A stretch of 64,000 bases of DNA from Mesorhizobium sp. (lineage in GTDB: Bacteria > Pseudomonadota > Alphaproteobacteria > Rhizobiales > Rhizobiaceae): positions 1 to 64,000 of the forward strand of contig SUGL01000004.1 in the NCBI GenBank assembly GCA_004963905.1, given 5' to 3'. Below are positions 26,042 to 34,381 of the stretch, piece after piece (the stretch's first letter is position 1; each line of letters begins with the position of its first letter). The position numbers and the translations under genes were made by a program. The notes under the pieces are model-generated. The model did not search any database. It saw nothing but the letters and a program-made list of their open reading frames with translations, and was not told the DNA's origin.

Positions 26042-26428
26042 ATGGTTGGAGAAGGCCGCCAGCGCATCGACAAATGGCTGTTCTTCTCACGCGCGGTGAA
26101 ATCGCGGTCGCTGGCGGCGAAGCTCGTTGTTGCCGGGCGCGTTCGCATCAATCGCGACAAAGCAGCGCAGGCCTCCGATCTGGTCAAGGCCGGCGACGTG
26201 CTGACCATCACGCTCGAGGGCCGGATCCTGGTCTGGAAAGTGCTCGACTGCGGAATTCGGCGTGGTCCTGCCGATGAGGCGCGCCTGCTCTACGAGGACA
26301 TGTCGCCGGCGCCGACGCCAAGGGGCGGGGCCGTTCCCGACGCCATTCCGGGCTTGCGCGAGGCCGGCAGCGGCCGCCCGACCAAGCGGGAGCGGCGGCA
26401 GACCGACCGGCTGCTCCGCGACGACTGA
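26042..26428 (+). CDS. S4-domain RNA-binding protein (Hsp15-like)
   Basis: A 128-residue protein with an N-terminal S4 RNA-binding domain (RIDKWLFFSRAVKSRSLAAKLVVAGRVRINRDKA, about residues 8-42), as in heat-shock protein 15/HslR, which binds free 50S subunits carrying nascent chains. A basic C-terminal extension follows (GRPTKRERRQTDRLL). It lies between the helicase and the ferredoxin, and an RNA-related role fits the helicase neighbour. Confidence 0.9.
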   Translation: MVGEGRQRIDKWLFFSRAVKSRSLAAKLVVAGRVRINRDKAAQASDLVKAGDVLTITLEGRILVWKVLDCGIRRGPADEARLLYEDMSPAPTPRGGAVPDAIPGLREAGSGRPTKRERRQTDRLLRDD

Positions 26429-26577
26429 AGATACAACCTGACTTCGTCGCGGCACCCGTATGGAATTCCATTCCGCAGCGCCGGCTCAGGCAGCAAGCCC
26501 TACCCTTGCCAGCGGCGGGCAAAGGCGTTACCTCACCTTGAAAAGCCCAGCAAAAAAGGGACGTCCCGGAGCCTGCA

Positions 26578-26916
26578 ATGACCTATGTCGTGACCGACAA
26601 TTGCATAAAATGCAAATACATGGACTGCATCGAGGTCTGTCCGGTCGACTGTTTCTACGAAGGCGAGAACATGCTGGTCATCCACCCGGATGAGTGCATC
26701 GACTGCGGCGTCTGCGAGCCGGAATGCCCGGCCGACGCGATCAAGCCGGACACCGAGCCGGGGCTCGACAAATGGTTGCAGATCAATTCCGAGTATGCCG
26801 AGAAATGGCCCAACATCACCGCCAAGAAAGAGCCGCCGGCGGATGCTAAAGCCTTCGACGGCGAGGCCGGAAAGTTCGAGAAATATTTCTCGCCGGAGCC
26901 TGGCGAAGGCGACTGA
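26578..26916 (+). CDS. fdxA: 7Fe-8S ferredoxin FdxA
   Basis: A 112-residue electron carrier with one 3Fe-4S and one 4Fe-4S cluster. The cysteine pattern is [17 protein letters not shown] followed by [12 protein letters not shown], where the first motif supplies the 3Fe cluster. Length and the C-terminal acidic helix are typical of alphaproteobacterial FdxA. GGAG lies six bases before the ATG. Confidence 0.95.
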   Translation: MTYVVTDNCIKCKYMDCIEVCPVDCFYEGENMLVIHPDECIDCGVCEPECPADAIKPDTEPGLDKWLQINSEYAEKWPNITAKKEPPADAKAFDGEAGKFEKYFSPEPGEGD

Positions 26917-27057
26917 CAGCCGGATCGGCCAAGCCGGCATGACGCGACGTAACGGGGCCGATACAATTACTGTCTTGACAGGCAGCGATGGCGCTTGGCG
27001 TTAGCGGACGCAGCAAAACCTTGATTCTTCCGACTTTTTGTGTTACATGAGCGGAAC

Positions 27058-27268
27058 ATGCCGGTGACACAACGTCGATTTATGGCGCTAACGCCCCAAA
27101 TCACTGAAAGGTGAGCTTCTCAATCCGGACCAGAGCGATCTGGGGCAGGCGGTCGCTTTTGGGCGGTTAGCCGGCCTCGGCTTATCCGGTGGGTCATCAT
27201 GTTGCGCGGCTAACGGTCGGCTTTCGCCGATCGCACGGGTTTGGCCGGCATGATGCCGGTGACACAAC
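27058..27268 (+). repeat. 16-bp direct repeat bounding the carD leader
   Basis: ATGCCGGTGACACAAC occurs at 27058-27073 and again at 27253-27268, just upstream of carD. The 179 bases between contain GC-rich inverted segments but no gene I can support. The rest of the gap from 26917 has a TTGACA at 26974 without a clear -10. The pair could reflect a duplicated regulator site or a small insertion. Confidence 0.6.
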
Positions 27269-27286
27269 TAAGGAGTTTAGGGCGTA

Positions 27287-27868
27287 ATGGCAACGATAAC
27301 CCCGCAGAAGAAGTCCACCGCGGCCCGCCACGGGTTCAAGACCGGCGAGTTCATCGTCTATCCGGCGCATGGCGTCGGCCAGATCGTGGCGATAGACGAG
27401 CAGGAAGTCGCGGGTCACAAGCTGGAACTGTTCGTCATCGATTTCCAGAAGGACAAGATGCGGCTCAAGGTGCCGGTCGCCAAGGCGACCTCGATCGGCA
27501 TGCGCAAGCTGTCGGAAGAGGATTATGTCGATCGCGCGCTGAAGGTCGTGCAGGGCCGCGCCCGCATCAAGCGCACCATGTGGTCGCGCCGTGCACAGGA
27601 ATATGACGCCAAGATCAATTCCGGCGACCTGATCTCGATCTCGGAAGTGGTGCGCGACCTCTACCGCGCCGACAACCAGCCGGAGCAGTCCTATTCCGAG
27701 CGCCAGCTCTATGAAGCCGCGCTCGACCGCATGGCTCGCGAGATCGCCGCCGTCAACCGCATGTCGGAGACCGAGGCCGTGCGCCTCATCGAGGTCAACC
27801 TCAACAAGGGTCCGAAGCGCGGCGCCAAGGCCGACAACGAGGAAGCCGAGCAGGAAGAAGCTGCCTGA
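27287..27868 (+). CDS. carD: CarD/CdnL-family RNA polymerase-binding regulator
   Basis: A 193-residue CarD/CdnL protein that binds the RNA polymerase beta subunit and stabilises open complexes, mainly at ribosomal RNA promoters. The N-terminal RNAP-interaction domain (FKTGEFIVYPAHGVGQIVAID...FVIDFQKDKMRLKVP) is followed by the helical DNA-binding domain (residues about 75-170) with the WSRRAQEYDAKINSGDL motif. An alphaproteobacterial acidic/basic tail ends the protein. AAGGAG precedes the start. Confidence 0.93.
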   Translation: MATITPQKKSTAARHGFKTGEFIVYPAHGVGQIVAIDEQEVAGHKLELFVIDFQKDKMRLKVPVAKATSIGMRKLSEEDYVDRALKVVQGRARIKRTMWSRRAQEYDAKINSGDLISISEVVRDLYRADNQPEQSYSERQLYEAALDRMAREIAAVNRMSETEAVRLIEVNLNKGPKRGAKADNEEAEQEEAA

Positions 27869-27890
27869 GCTTTTTCGCCTTTAAGTTACG

Positions 27891-27919
27891 AAGAACCCGG
27901 CCTCGCGCCGGGTTCTTTG
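27891..27919 (+). terminator. carD terminator
   Basis: Stem AAGAACCCGG / CCGGGTTCTT with a 7-base loop followed by TGTTGCTT. It lies 22 bases after the carD stop. Confidence 0.88.
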
Positions 27920-27943
27920 TTGCTTGGCCCTCGCATACGGCGC

Positions 27944-28076
27944 TCCCCCTCACCCAGCCTCCGCTTCGCTCGGCTGACCTCTCCCCGAGGGGAGATGAGG
28001 CGGTCGGCGCAGGCGCCAAGCTCTTCTCCCCGCCGGGGAGAAGGTGGCCGCGAAGCGGCCGGATGAGGGAGCCGGC
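27944..28076. repeat. CCCCTCACCC palindromic repeat, copy 2
   Basis: Begins CCCCTCACCCAGCCTCCGCT and ends GGCCGGATGAGGG, with inner pairs CTCTCCCCGAGGGGAGA and CTTCTCCCCGCCGGGGAGAAG. This is a common GC-rich dispersed palindrome of rhizobial genomes. Confidence 0.8.
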
Positions 28077-28107
28077 GCTGCCACGTGCGATTGGCCTCCT
28101 TACTAAA

Positions 28108-28212
28108 GCATGTCTCCCGAAAGTGGGAGCCGGTTTCGGGACAAAGGCATGCGCAAAATCAAGAACCTAAAGGCGCAGGGAGCGAATCTGAAAGATCGCG
28201 ACGCGCTTTAGG
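28108..28212. repeat. RIME-like palindromic repeat, copy 2
   Basis: Core GCATGTCTCCCGAAAGTGGG...GGCATGC (28108-28152) plus tail with AGCGAATCTGAAAGAT and CGCGACGCGCTTTAG. Same order as at 4153-4256. It ends 17 bases before the ABC ATPase stop. Confidence 0.88.
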
Positions 28213-28228
28213 TGGAGAGGCGGAAGGC

Positions 28229-28999
28229 TCAGCCGCCCCCTTCCCTCTGCGCCTCCTCCTGCCGCAGCGAGGCGATGAAGCGCTTGGTCCGCTCGCGTTC
28301 GGGATTGTCGAACACGACCGAAGCCGGGCCCTTCTCCACAATTGAGCCGGCATCGAGGAACACCACCTCCTGCGCGATCTTGGAGGCGAGCCTGAGATCG
28401 TGCGTGGCCATCACCATGGTCGTGCCCTCGCGGGCGAGCTGACCCAGCACGTCGACCACCTCCTGCGCCAGTTCCGGATCGAGCGCCGAGGTCGGCTCGT
28501 CGCAAAGCAACACGCGCGGCGACGGCGCCAAGGCCCGCGCGATCGCCACACGCTGCTGCTGGCCACCTGACAATGTCGTCGGCCAGGCATCGGCCTTGTG
28601 CGCCATGCCGACCTTCTCGAGCAGCGCCATCGCCCGCTCGCGTGCCCGTGGCTGCGGCCATTTCAGCACCGTCACTAACCCTTCCATGACATTCTCGATC
28701 GCGGTGCGGTGCGGAAAGAGCTGGAAGTTCTGGAACACCATGCCCGTCTGCAGGCGAACGCGCTGCACATCCGCCGCCGGCACCTTGCCGCCAGGCCGGA
28801 ATTCCAGCGTCTCGTCGCCGATGCGCAAGATGCCGGAGGTCGGCACCTCCAACAGGTTGATGCAGCGCAAAAGCGTGCTTTTTCCCCCGCCCGAAGGGCC
28901 GACCAGTGCCGTGACGCTGCCTTCGTCCAGATCGACGGTGACGCCTTTGAGCACAAGATTGTCGCCGAAGCGCTTCTCGATATTGGTGAGGCCGATCAT
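28229..28999 (-). CDS. polar amino acid ABC transporter ATP-binding protein
   Basis: A 256-residue ATPase of the polar amino acid uptake (PAAT/GlnQ-TcyN) group, on the cytosolic face of the membrane. Walker A is GPSGGGKST, the signature TLSGGQQQRVAIARAL, Walker B VLLCDEPTSALDPE and the switch His is in MATHD. Its start overlaps the permease stop by four bases (ATGA), so they are coupled. With the neighbouring permease and binding protein it forms a complete importer, probably for cystine. Confidence 0.93.
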   Translation of the reverse strand: MIGLTNIEKRFGDNLVLKGVTVDLDEGSVTALVGPSGGGKSTLLRCINLLEVPTSGILRIGDETLEFRPGGKVPAADVQRVRLQTGMVFQNFQLFPHRTAIENVMEGLVTVLKWPQPRARERAMALLEKVGMAHKADAWPTTLSGGQQQRVAIARALAPSPRVLLCDEPTSALDPELAQEVVDVLGQLAREGTTMVMATHDLRLASKIAQEVVFLDAGSIVEKGPASVVFDNPERERTKRFIASLRQEEAQREGGG

Positions 29000-29676
29000 G
29001 CATTGGCCTCCAGGAAGCCGCCATAGCGGTTGAGCCGCACCTCCAGCCGCGCCTGCAGCGCCGACAGCACCGAGCTCATTGCTAGGTACAGCGCCGCCGC
29101 CTCGACGTAGAGGATCAGCGGCTCATAGGTGGTGGCGACGATGCGCTGCGCGGCCTGGAACATCTCCGGCACCGTTATCGCCGCCGCGAGCGAGGTGTCC
29201 TTGACCAGGGAGATGAAGGTGTTGGAAAGCGGCGGCACGGCGACACGGCCCGCTTGTGGAAGGATCGTGCGCCGCATCGCCTGGCTCCAGGTCATGCCGA
29301 TCGAATAGGAGGCCTCCCATTGACCCTTCGGCACCGAGCCGATGACGGCGCGGATGATCTCCGACGTGTAGGCGCCGATATTGAGCGTGAAGCCGATCAG
29401 CGCGGCGGGAAAGGCATCGAGCAGGACGCCGACCGACGGCAGGCCGTAGAAGATCAGGAAGAGCTGCACGAGCAGCGGTGTGCCGCGAAATATCCACACA
29501 TAGAAACGAACGAGCGCGACCAGCGGCTTCGGGCCGAACAGCCGGATCAGTGCCGTGACCAGCCCGGCGAGGAGCCCAAAGGCGAAGGACAGCAATGTCA
29601 GCGGCACGGTGAAGATCAGCGCCGCCCACAGCAGCGTCGGCAGCGATTCCAGCATCAGTTGCAACCAGTGCGGCAC
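28996..29676 (-). CDS. amino acid ABC transporter permease
   Basis: An inner-membrane permease of the HisM/GlnP family with about five helices. The EAA loop is EASYSIGMTWSQAMRRTILPQA. I place the start at GTG 29676 (VPHWLQLMLESLP), preceded by AAGGAGAAGG; the longer frame to 29760 would run into a hairpin and adds a non-conserved basic segment. The gene lies between the binding protein and ATPase genes and is separated from the former by a strong stem-loop that may lower permease expression. Confidence 0.88.
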   Translation of the reverse strand: MPHWLQLMLESLPTLLWAALIFTVPLTLLSFAFGLLAGLVTALIRLFGPKPLVALVRFYVWIFRGTPLLVQLFLIFYGLPSVGVLLDAFPAALIGFTLNIGAYTSEIIRAVIGSVPKGQWEASYSIGMTWSQAMRRTILPQAGRVAVPPLSNTFISLVKDTSLAAAITVPEMFQAAQRIVATTYEPLILYVEAAALYLAMSSVLSALQARLEVRLNRYGGFLEANA

Positions 29677-29745
29677 GGAGCCTTCTCCTTTCCGGATGCC
29701 GCGACCACCTCTGGCCGGCATTGCCGAACGACTATCATGCAAAAG

Positions 29746-29774
29746 CCGGCGGGCCGTCAAAGACGGCCCGCCGG
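29746..29774 (-). terminator. intercistronic hairpin between binding protein and permease
   Basis: A perfect 13-bp stem CCGGCGGGCCGTC / GACGGCCCGCCGG with an AAA loop and no strong T-run, 25 bases after the binding-protein stop. It probably stabilises or partly terminates the upstream message so that the binding protein is made in excess. Confidence 0.8.
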
Positions 29775-29799
29775 AACTCAGGCAAAAGGAGGACTAAGC

Positions 29800-30573
29800 T
29801 TACTGCGAGACGTCCTGGCCAAAATAGGTGTCGGCGATCTTCTTGTAGGTGCCGTCGGCCTTGATGTCGGCCAGCGCCTTGTTGATCGCCGCGACCAGTT
29901 CCGGATCGCCCTTGCGCACGATGACGCCGGAATAGTCGGCGTTCTCTTCCTGCGCGGCGATCTTCACATTGGCGTCAGGCTTGTGCTTCTTGAAGTCGAG
30001 GAAGGACAGGCTGTCGTTGATGGTGGCGTCGGCGCGGCCGGTGAGCAGCAGCTGGATCGACTGGTCGAAGCCGTCGGTGCCGACCAGCTCGGCGCCGTTC
30101 TTCTCGGCGAGCTTGCCGAAATTCGAGGTCAGTGACTGCGCGGCCTTCTTGCCCTTGAGATCGGCGAAGGTCTTGATCTCGCTGTCGTCGCCGCGAACGA
30201 TCAAAACCGCCTTGGACGCGATGTAGGGATCGGAGAAATCATACTTGGCCTTGCGTGCATCGGTGATGCCGACCTCGTTGATGACGGCGTCGTAGCGGTT
30301 GGCGTCGAGGCCGGCGATCAAGCCGTCCCACTTGCCTTCGAGGAACTGTGCCTTGACGCCGAGCTTCTCGGCGATTGCCTTGGCGATCTCGACGTCGAAG
30401 CCGACCAGCGCTCCGGATTCGTCATGATAAGTGAAGGGCGCGTAGGTGCCTTCCGTGCCGACCTTGATGACCCCCGCCTGCTTGATCTGGTCGAGATTGG
30501 CGCCGGCGTGACCGGCTGTGACCGCCAGAACCTGCAGCGTTCCGGCGACGAGGAGCGATTTGAGCCATTTCAT
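29800..30573 (-). CDS. cystine/amino acid ABC transporter substrate-binding protein
   Basis: A 257-residue periplasmic binding protein. It has a Sec signal peptide (residues 1-23, cleavage near GHA-GA), the family signature (GTEGTYAPFTYHDESGALVGFDVEIAKAI broken here as GTEGTYAPFTYHD then GFDVEIAKAI), the WDGLIAGLDANRYDAVINEV segment and YDFSDPY. It closely resembles the cystine-binding TcyJ/FliY group, which suggests L-cystine as ligand. It is the first gene of the three-gene operon. Confidence 0.9.
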   Translation of the reverse strand: MKWLKSLLVAGTLQVLAVTAGHAGANLDQIKQAGVIKVGTEGTYAPFTYHDESGALVGFDVEIAKAIAEKLGVKAQFLEGKWDGLIAGLDANRYDAVINEVGITDARKAKYDFSDPYIASKAVLIVRGDDSEIKTFADLKGKKAAQSLTSNFGKLAEKNGAELVGTDGFDQSIQLLLTGRADATINDSLSFLDFKKHKPDANVKIAAQEENADYSGVIVRKGDPELVAAINKALADIKADGTYKKIADTYFGQDVSQ

Positions 30574-30783
30574 TTTTCTGTGATCCCGTTTTGACCGGTG
30601 CCCCGGCGCATTGTGAGAGCCGCAAACTGACAGATAGATGTCCGCGGAATAAGGAACCAGATTTCAAAAATTGGCTCAGCCAGAAATCTGATCCTCAAAA
30701 TCAATGCAAATCACGGCAAGCAAGCGTCCCGGGTCGATAACAAAACGGCACCCGGCGCACTGCATGTGCGCCTCTGCCGCCAC

Positions 30784-30809
30784 GGAACCTTCCATGCGCC
30801 TGACACGTT
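30784..30809 (+). promoter_or_regulatory. EcfG (RpoE2)-type promoter upstream of rpoH2
   Basis: GGAAC, 17 bases, CGTT: an exact match to the general-stress-response promoter consensus of alphaproteobacteria. It ends 71 bases before the sigma-factor gene. Control of rpoH2 by the EcfG sigma factor is known in Sinorhizobium meliloti. The rest of the 307-bp gap (30574-30880) shows no other site I can support. Confidence 0.8.
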
Positions 30810-30880
30810 GCAGGCTGTTGTAGGGCGCGGCAGCGTCTTTTCAACCGTCATCAGCGTAACGACCGCCAAGAGGAGCCGGC

Positions 30881-31744
30881 ATGATCGAGGACGTGGCAGG
30901 ACGGACATTGGTCCGGGCGGCAATGAAGGCTCCCTATCTCGAGCGCGACGAGGAACATCTCCTGGCCATACGCTGGAAGGAAAAGAACGACCAGGACGCG
31001 CTGCATCTGATCACCGTCGCCCATATGCGCCTGGTGATTTCCATGGCGTCGAAATTCCGCCACTACGGCCTGCCGCTCGGCGACCTGATTCAGGAAGGCC
31101 ATGTCGGCCTGCTGGAAGCCGCGGCCCGCTTCGAGCCTGCCCGCGAGGTGCGCTTCTCGACCTACGCCACCTGGTGGATCCGCGCTTCGATGCAGGACTA
31201 TATCCTGCGCAACTGGTCGATCGTGCGCGGTGGCACCAGCTCGGCGCAGAAGGCGCTGTTCTTCAATCTGAGACGGTTGCGCGCCCGGCTCGCCAATGGC
31301 GCCGAGCCGATCTCCAATGCCTCGCTCTATCGCGAGGTTTCAGCGGCGCTCGGCGTGCCCGAAGCCGACGTGGCGATGATGGATTCGCGCCTTTCAGCCC
31401 CCGACAGTTCCCTCAACACCCCACTAGCCGACGAGAACGGCGCCGCCGAACGCATGGATTTCCTGGTCTCGGAGGACCCGCTTCCCGACGAGGTGGTGGG
31501 CGAAACGATCGATGTCGAGCGCCGCGCGATCTGGCTGAAGAGCGCGCTCGGCGCACTCAATGCGCGCGAGCTTCGGATCATCGAGGAACGCCGGCTGAGC
31601 GACGACGGCGCCACCCTGGAATCGCTCGGCGAGGCGCTCGGCATCTCCAAGGAACGCGTCCGCCAGATCGAAGCGCGCGCCATGGAGAAACTGCGGGCGG
31701 CACTGGTCAAACAGAACCCCGAATTCCTGGCGGAAGCAGCCTGA
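30881..31744 (+). CDS. rpoH2: RNA polymerase sigma-32-type factor (RpoH2)
   Basis: A 287-residue heat-shock-type sigma factor. Region 2 holds DLIQEGHVGLLEAAARFEP and the -10 recognition helix FSTYATWWIRASMQDYILRNWSIVR; region 4 has the helix-turn-helix LESLGEALGISKERVRQIEARAMEKLR. The absence of a perfect Q(R/K)KLFFNLR box (here QKALFFNLRRLR) is still within the RpoH range. The EcfG-type promoter upstream and rhizobial resemblance point to RpoH2, the stress-induced paralogue, rather than housekeeping RpoH1. GAGGAG lies close to the start. Confidence 0.92.
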   Translation: MIEDVAGRTLVRAAMKAPYLERDEEHLLAIRWKEKNDQDALHLITVAHMRLVISMASKFRHYGLPLGDLIQEGHVGLLEAAARFEPAREVRFSTYATWWIRASMQDYILRNWSIVRGGTSSAQKALFFNLRRLRARLANGAEPISNASLYREVSAALGVPEADVAMMDSRLSAPDSSLNTPLADENGAAERMDFLVSEDPLPDEVVGETIDVERRAIWLKSALGALNARELRIIEERRLSDDGATLESLGEALGISKERVRQIEARAMEKLRAALVKQNPEFLAEAA

Positions 31745-31916
31745 TCGGCAACTTGAAGTTGCTATAGCGGGATACTTAATAAATAAAAATAGATCGCCGT
31801 TGCGGCAAAGCTTTTCTTCTTACTGTATCAGCGTATTGTGAATTCTTTAACAGACGCGCGCGCCGCAACTGGTCTTTGGTGAATCCGACAGACCATAGCG
31901 GATGGGGGACTTTGCC

Positions 31917-34313
31917 ATGCTGCGATGCTGCGCCTTCGTTGCAGCCTTGATCCTCGTGGGCTTCGCCACCTTCGAAGCGCACGCTGACCGCAGGGTTGCC
32001 TTTGTGATCGGCAATTCGGAATACCGCAATATTCCGGCGCTCAAGAACCCGGACACCGACGCCGAGGATGTCTCGAAGACGTTCCGACTGGCCGGCTTCG
32101 ACGTGTTCGTCGCCAAGGATGTCACCAAGCTCCAGTTCGAGGAGCAGTTCCGCAACTATCTCGCCGCGGCGGACGGCGCAGATATTGCCGTCGTCTACTA
32201 TTCGGGCCACGGCTTTCAGATCGGCGGCGAGAATTTTCTCATACCCGTAGATGCCTCGCTCAAGGAGGCCGCCGACATCGAGGTCCAGGCGATCAAGCTC
32301 GACGATGTGCTGGAGCAATTGCGCGCCAAATCGAAGATCCAGATCATCATCCTCGATGCCTGCCGCAACAATCCGTTTCCGCGCAAGGACTACTGGCTGC
32401 GCGACCAGCTGATCACCGCCGGCGGCACCGGTCTTGCCGAGGTGAAAAGTTCGCAGAACACGCTGATTGCCTTCGCCACCGGTCCCGATGCGATCGCCTA
32501 TGACGGGACGGGCAACGCCAGCCCGTTCTCATCCGCCTTTTCGCGCCGCGCGCTGGCGCCGAACCAGGAAATACGCGCGGTCATGGCCGCGGTACGCCGC
32601 GACGTGGTCGCGGCCACCAAAGGCAAGCAGGTTCCCTGGGAGAACTCCTCGCTGATCGACGAGGTGGTGCTGATGCACCGTGCGAACAAGCCGGCGCTGC
32701 CGCCGGTGCTGGAGAAGGTTGTGCCCTCGGGCGTCGGCCCTGTCGCGCTGGACCTGCCCGAGCCGGTCGATGTCGACGGCGGCGCGGTCACCGTCAGCAT
32801 CGAGAAAGCGCCGGCGTCCGGACGATTGATGCTGGACGGCAAGCCGATCGCCATTGGCGAGCCCATCCAAGGCAAGGATTTGCCTCGCTTGAAGATGGAC
32901 GCGCCCAAGGTTTCCGGCGAACAGGAACAAGTAGACACACTGGCCTACATCACCCGTAACGACTGGGGTGGCGAATCCCAGGGCATACTGTTGCTGCGGG
33001 TCAAGAACGGCGAGGGTGCCGACAAACAGCAAGTGATGGCCTCGCTCAAGGCCGAGCAGAAGCAACAGTTGCTGGAGCGAGGCCTCCACATCGCCGGCGC
33101 GGCCGAGGCGATCGAGAACCGCGACGTCAGCGTCCCTGTCGGTGTCGGCCCGGTTCCGCTGAAGCTGGACTTCCCGACCAAGGACCCCACCGTCAGCCTG
33201 AAGCTAGCGAGCTATCCAGCGACAGGAACGCTGTCGCTGCCGGATCGCATCCTGTCGCCTCAATCGAGTCTGCTGGCCGATGAAGTCAGCGATTTGCGCT
33301 ACGAGCCGCAGATCGGTTCGTCAGCTCCCATCGAAGTGGGTTTCGAAATCCGCGCCGGCGGCGCGTCCAAGCCGGCGACGATGAAGCTGTCGCCAAGCGT
33401 CGATCCCTGCGACCAGGCAGCCGGCGAGCCGCTCGACCTGCAGGGTGTCGCTCCCGGCAGGCTGGCGAACGAGATCGACGGCGGAGCGGTGGAGGCATGC
33501 GAGGCGGCGGTGAAGACCTACCCTGATGTCGCCCGCTTCCAATACGCGCTCGGGCGGGCGCTGCTTGCAGCCGGCAGGGTCGACGAGGCCAGGAAGGCCA
33601 TTCAGGATGCCGCCGACAAGGGACATGTCCGGGCCGTCTTCGAGCTCGGCTATATCGCCTCGTCAGGAATAGGAACGGCCGTGGATTTCACGAAGGCAAA
33701 CGGTTTCTATTCGGAAGCGGCCGACAAGGGAGACCCTTACGCCATGGCCGCCTGGGGGCGCGCCCTGTTCAATGGTCTCGGCGTCCGGAGCGATACCCGC
33801 AAGGGATTGGACCTGCTGCTCAAGGCAGCGGCAATGGGCCAGATCAATGCCATGAACGATCTGGCGGTGATCTTCAAGGAAGGCCGCAATGGGGTACCCG
33901 CCGATCCGGACCGCGCCTTGGCTTTCCTCAAAGCCGGCATCGATCGGCAAGGCGCGTACTCGATGAGCATTCTCGGTCTTCCCGCGCGCAGCGCCGTGAC
34001 GGTCGCGGTGTGCAAGCCGAAGGTCGTGCGAAAAATAGTCACGAAGATAAAGCTGGTCCCCATACCGACGCCAACGACGCCGCCGGAGGTCTTCGAGACA
34101 CCGCTTAGGCCAATACAGAACGATACCGGGCCGGCGCCTTGGCGCGGCAGTAGCGGTGATCATCCCGAGCCCAAAGGCGGCGGCAGTGGCAGCTCTGAAG
34201 GCAGCAGCACTGAGGGCAGCACTGGCACTACCGACACAGGCACCACCGGCACCACCGGCAGCGTCTCTGATACCGGCAGCACCGTCGGTTCCGACAGCAC
34301 TGGGTTGTTCTGA
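31917..34313 (+). CDS. secreted caspase-like protein with Sel1 repeats
   Basis: A 798-residue exported multidomain protein. A Sec signal peptide (residues 1-23) is followed by a caspase (peptidase C14) domain with the catalytic His in VVYYSGHGF (about 98) and Cys in ILDACRNNPF (about 149). Then come two cadherin-like or beta-sandwich repeats starting at VGPVALDLPEP and VGPVPLKLDFP, three or four Sel1-type helical repeats (ALGRALLAAG...ELGYIASSGIG...), and a Ser/Thr/Gly-rich low-complexity tail. ATG 31917 with GGGGGA upstream fits the signal peptide better than ATG 31902. Bacterial caspase-like proteins of this type (orthocaspases) cleave after basic residues; partner and trigger are unknown. 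Confidence 0.88.
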   Translation: MLRCCAFVAALILVGFATFEAHADRRVAFVIGNSEYRNIPALKNPDTDAEDVSKTFRLAGFDVFVAKDVTKLQFEEQFRNYLAAADGADIAVVYYSGHGFQIGGENFLIPVDASLKEAADIEVQAIKLDDVLEQLRAKSKIQIIILDACRNNPFPRKDYWLRDQLITAGGTGLAEVKSSQNTLIAFATGPDAIAYDGTGNASPFSSAFSRRALAPNQEIRAVMAAVRRDVVAATKGKQVPWENSSLIDEVVLMHRANKPALPPVLEKVVPSGVGPVALDLPEPVDVDGGAVTVSIEKAPASGRLMLDGKPIAIGEPIQGKDLPRLKMDAPKVSGEQEQVDTLAYITRNDWGGESQGILLLRVKNGEGADKQQVMASLKAEQKQQLLERGLHIAGAAEAIENRDVSVPVGVGPVPLKLDFPTKDPTVSLKLASYPATGTLSLPDRILSPQSSLLADEVSDLRYEPQIGSSAPIEVGFEIRAGGASKPATMKLSPSVDPCDQAAGEPLDLQGVAPGRLANEIDGGAVEACEAAVKTYPDVARFQYALGRALLAAGRVDEARKAIQDAADKGHVRAVFELGYIASSGIGTAVDFTKANGFYSEAADKGDPYAMAAWGRALFNGLGVRSDTRKGLDLLLKAAAMGQINAMNDLAVIFKEGRNGVPADPDRALAFLKAGIDRQGAYSMSILGLPARSAVTVAVCKPKVVRKIVTKIKLVPIPTPTTPPEVFETPLRPIQNDTGPAPWRGSSGDHPEPKGGGSGSSEGSSTEGSTGTTDTGTTGTTGSVSDTGSTVGSDSTGLF

Positions 34314-34381
34314 CGGATGGCAGCAACAACGGCGTGCGCGAGGCAACCGAATAGACAGGCCGAGCCGTTTCCTGGCGGAAG

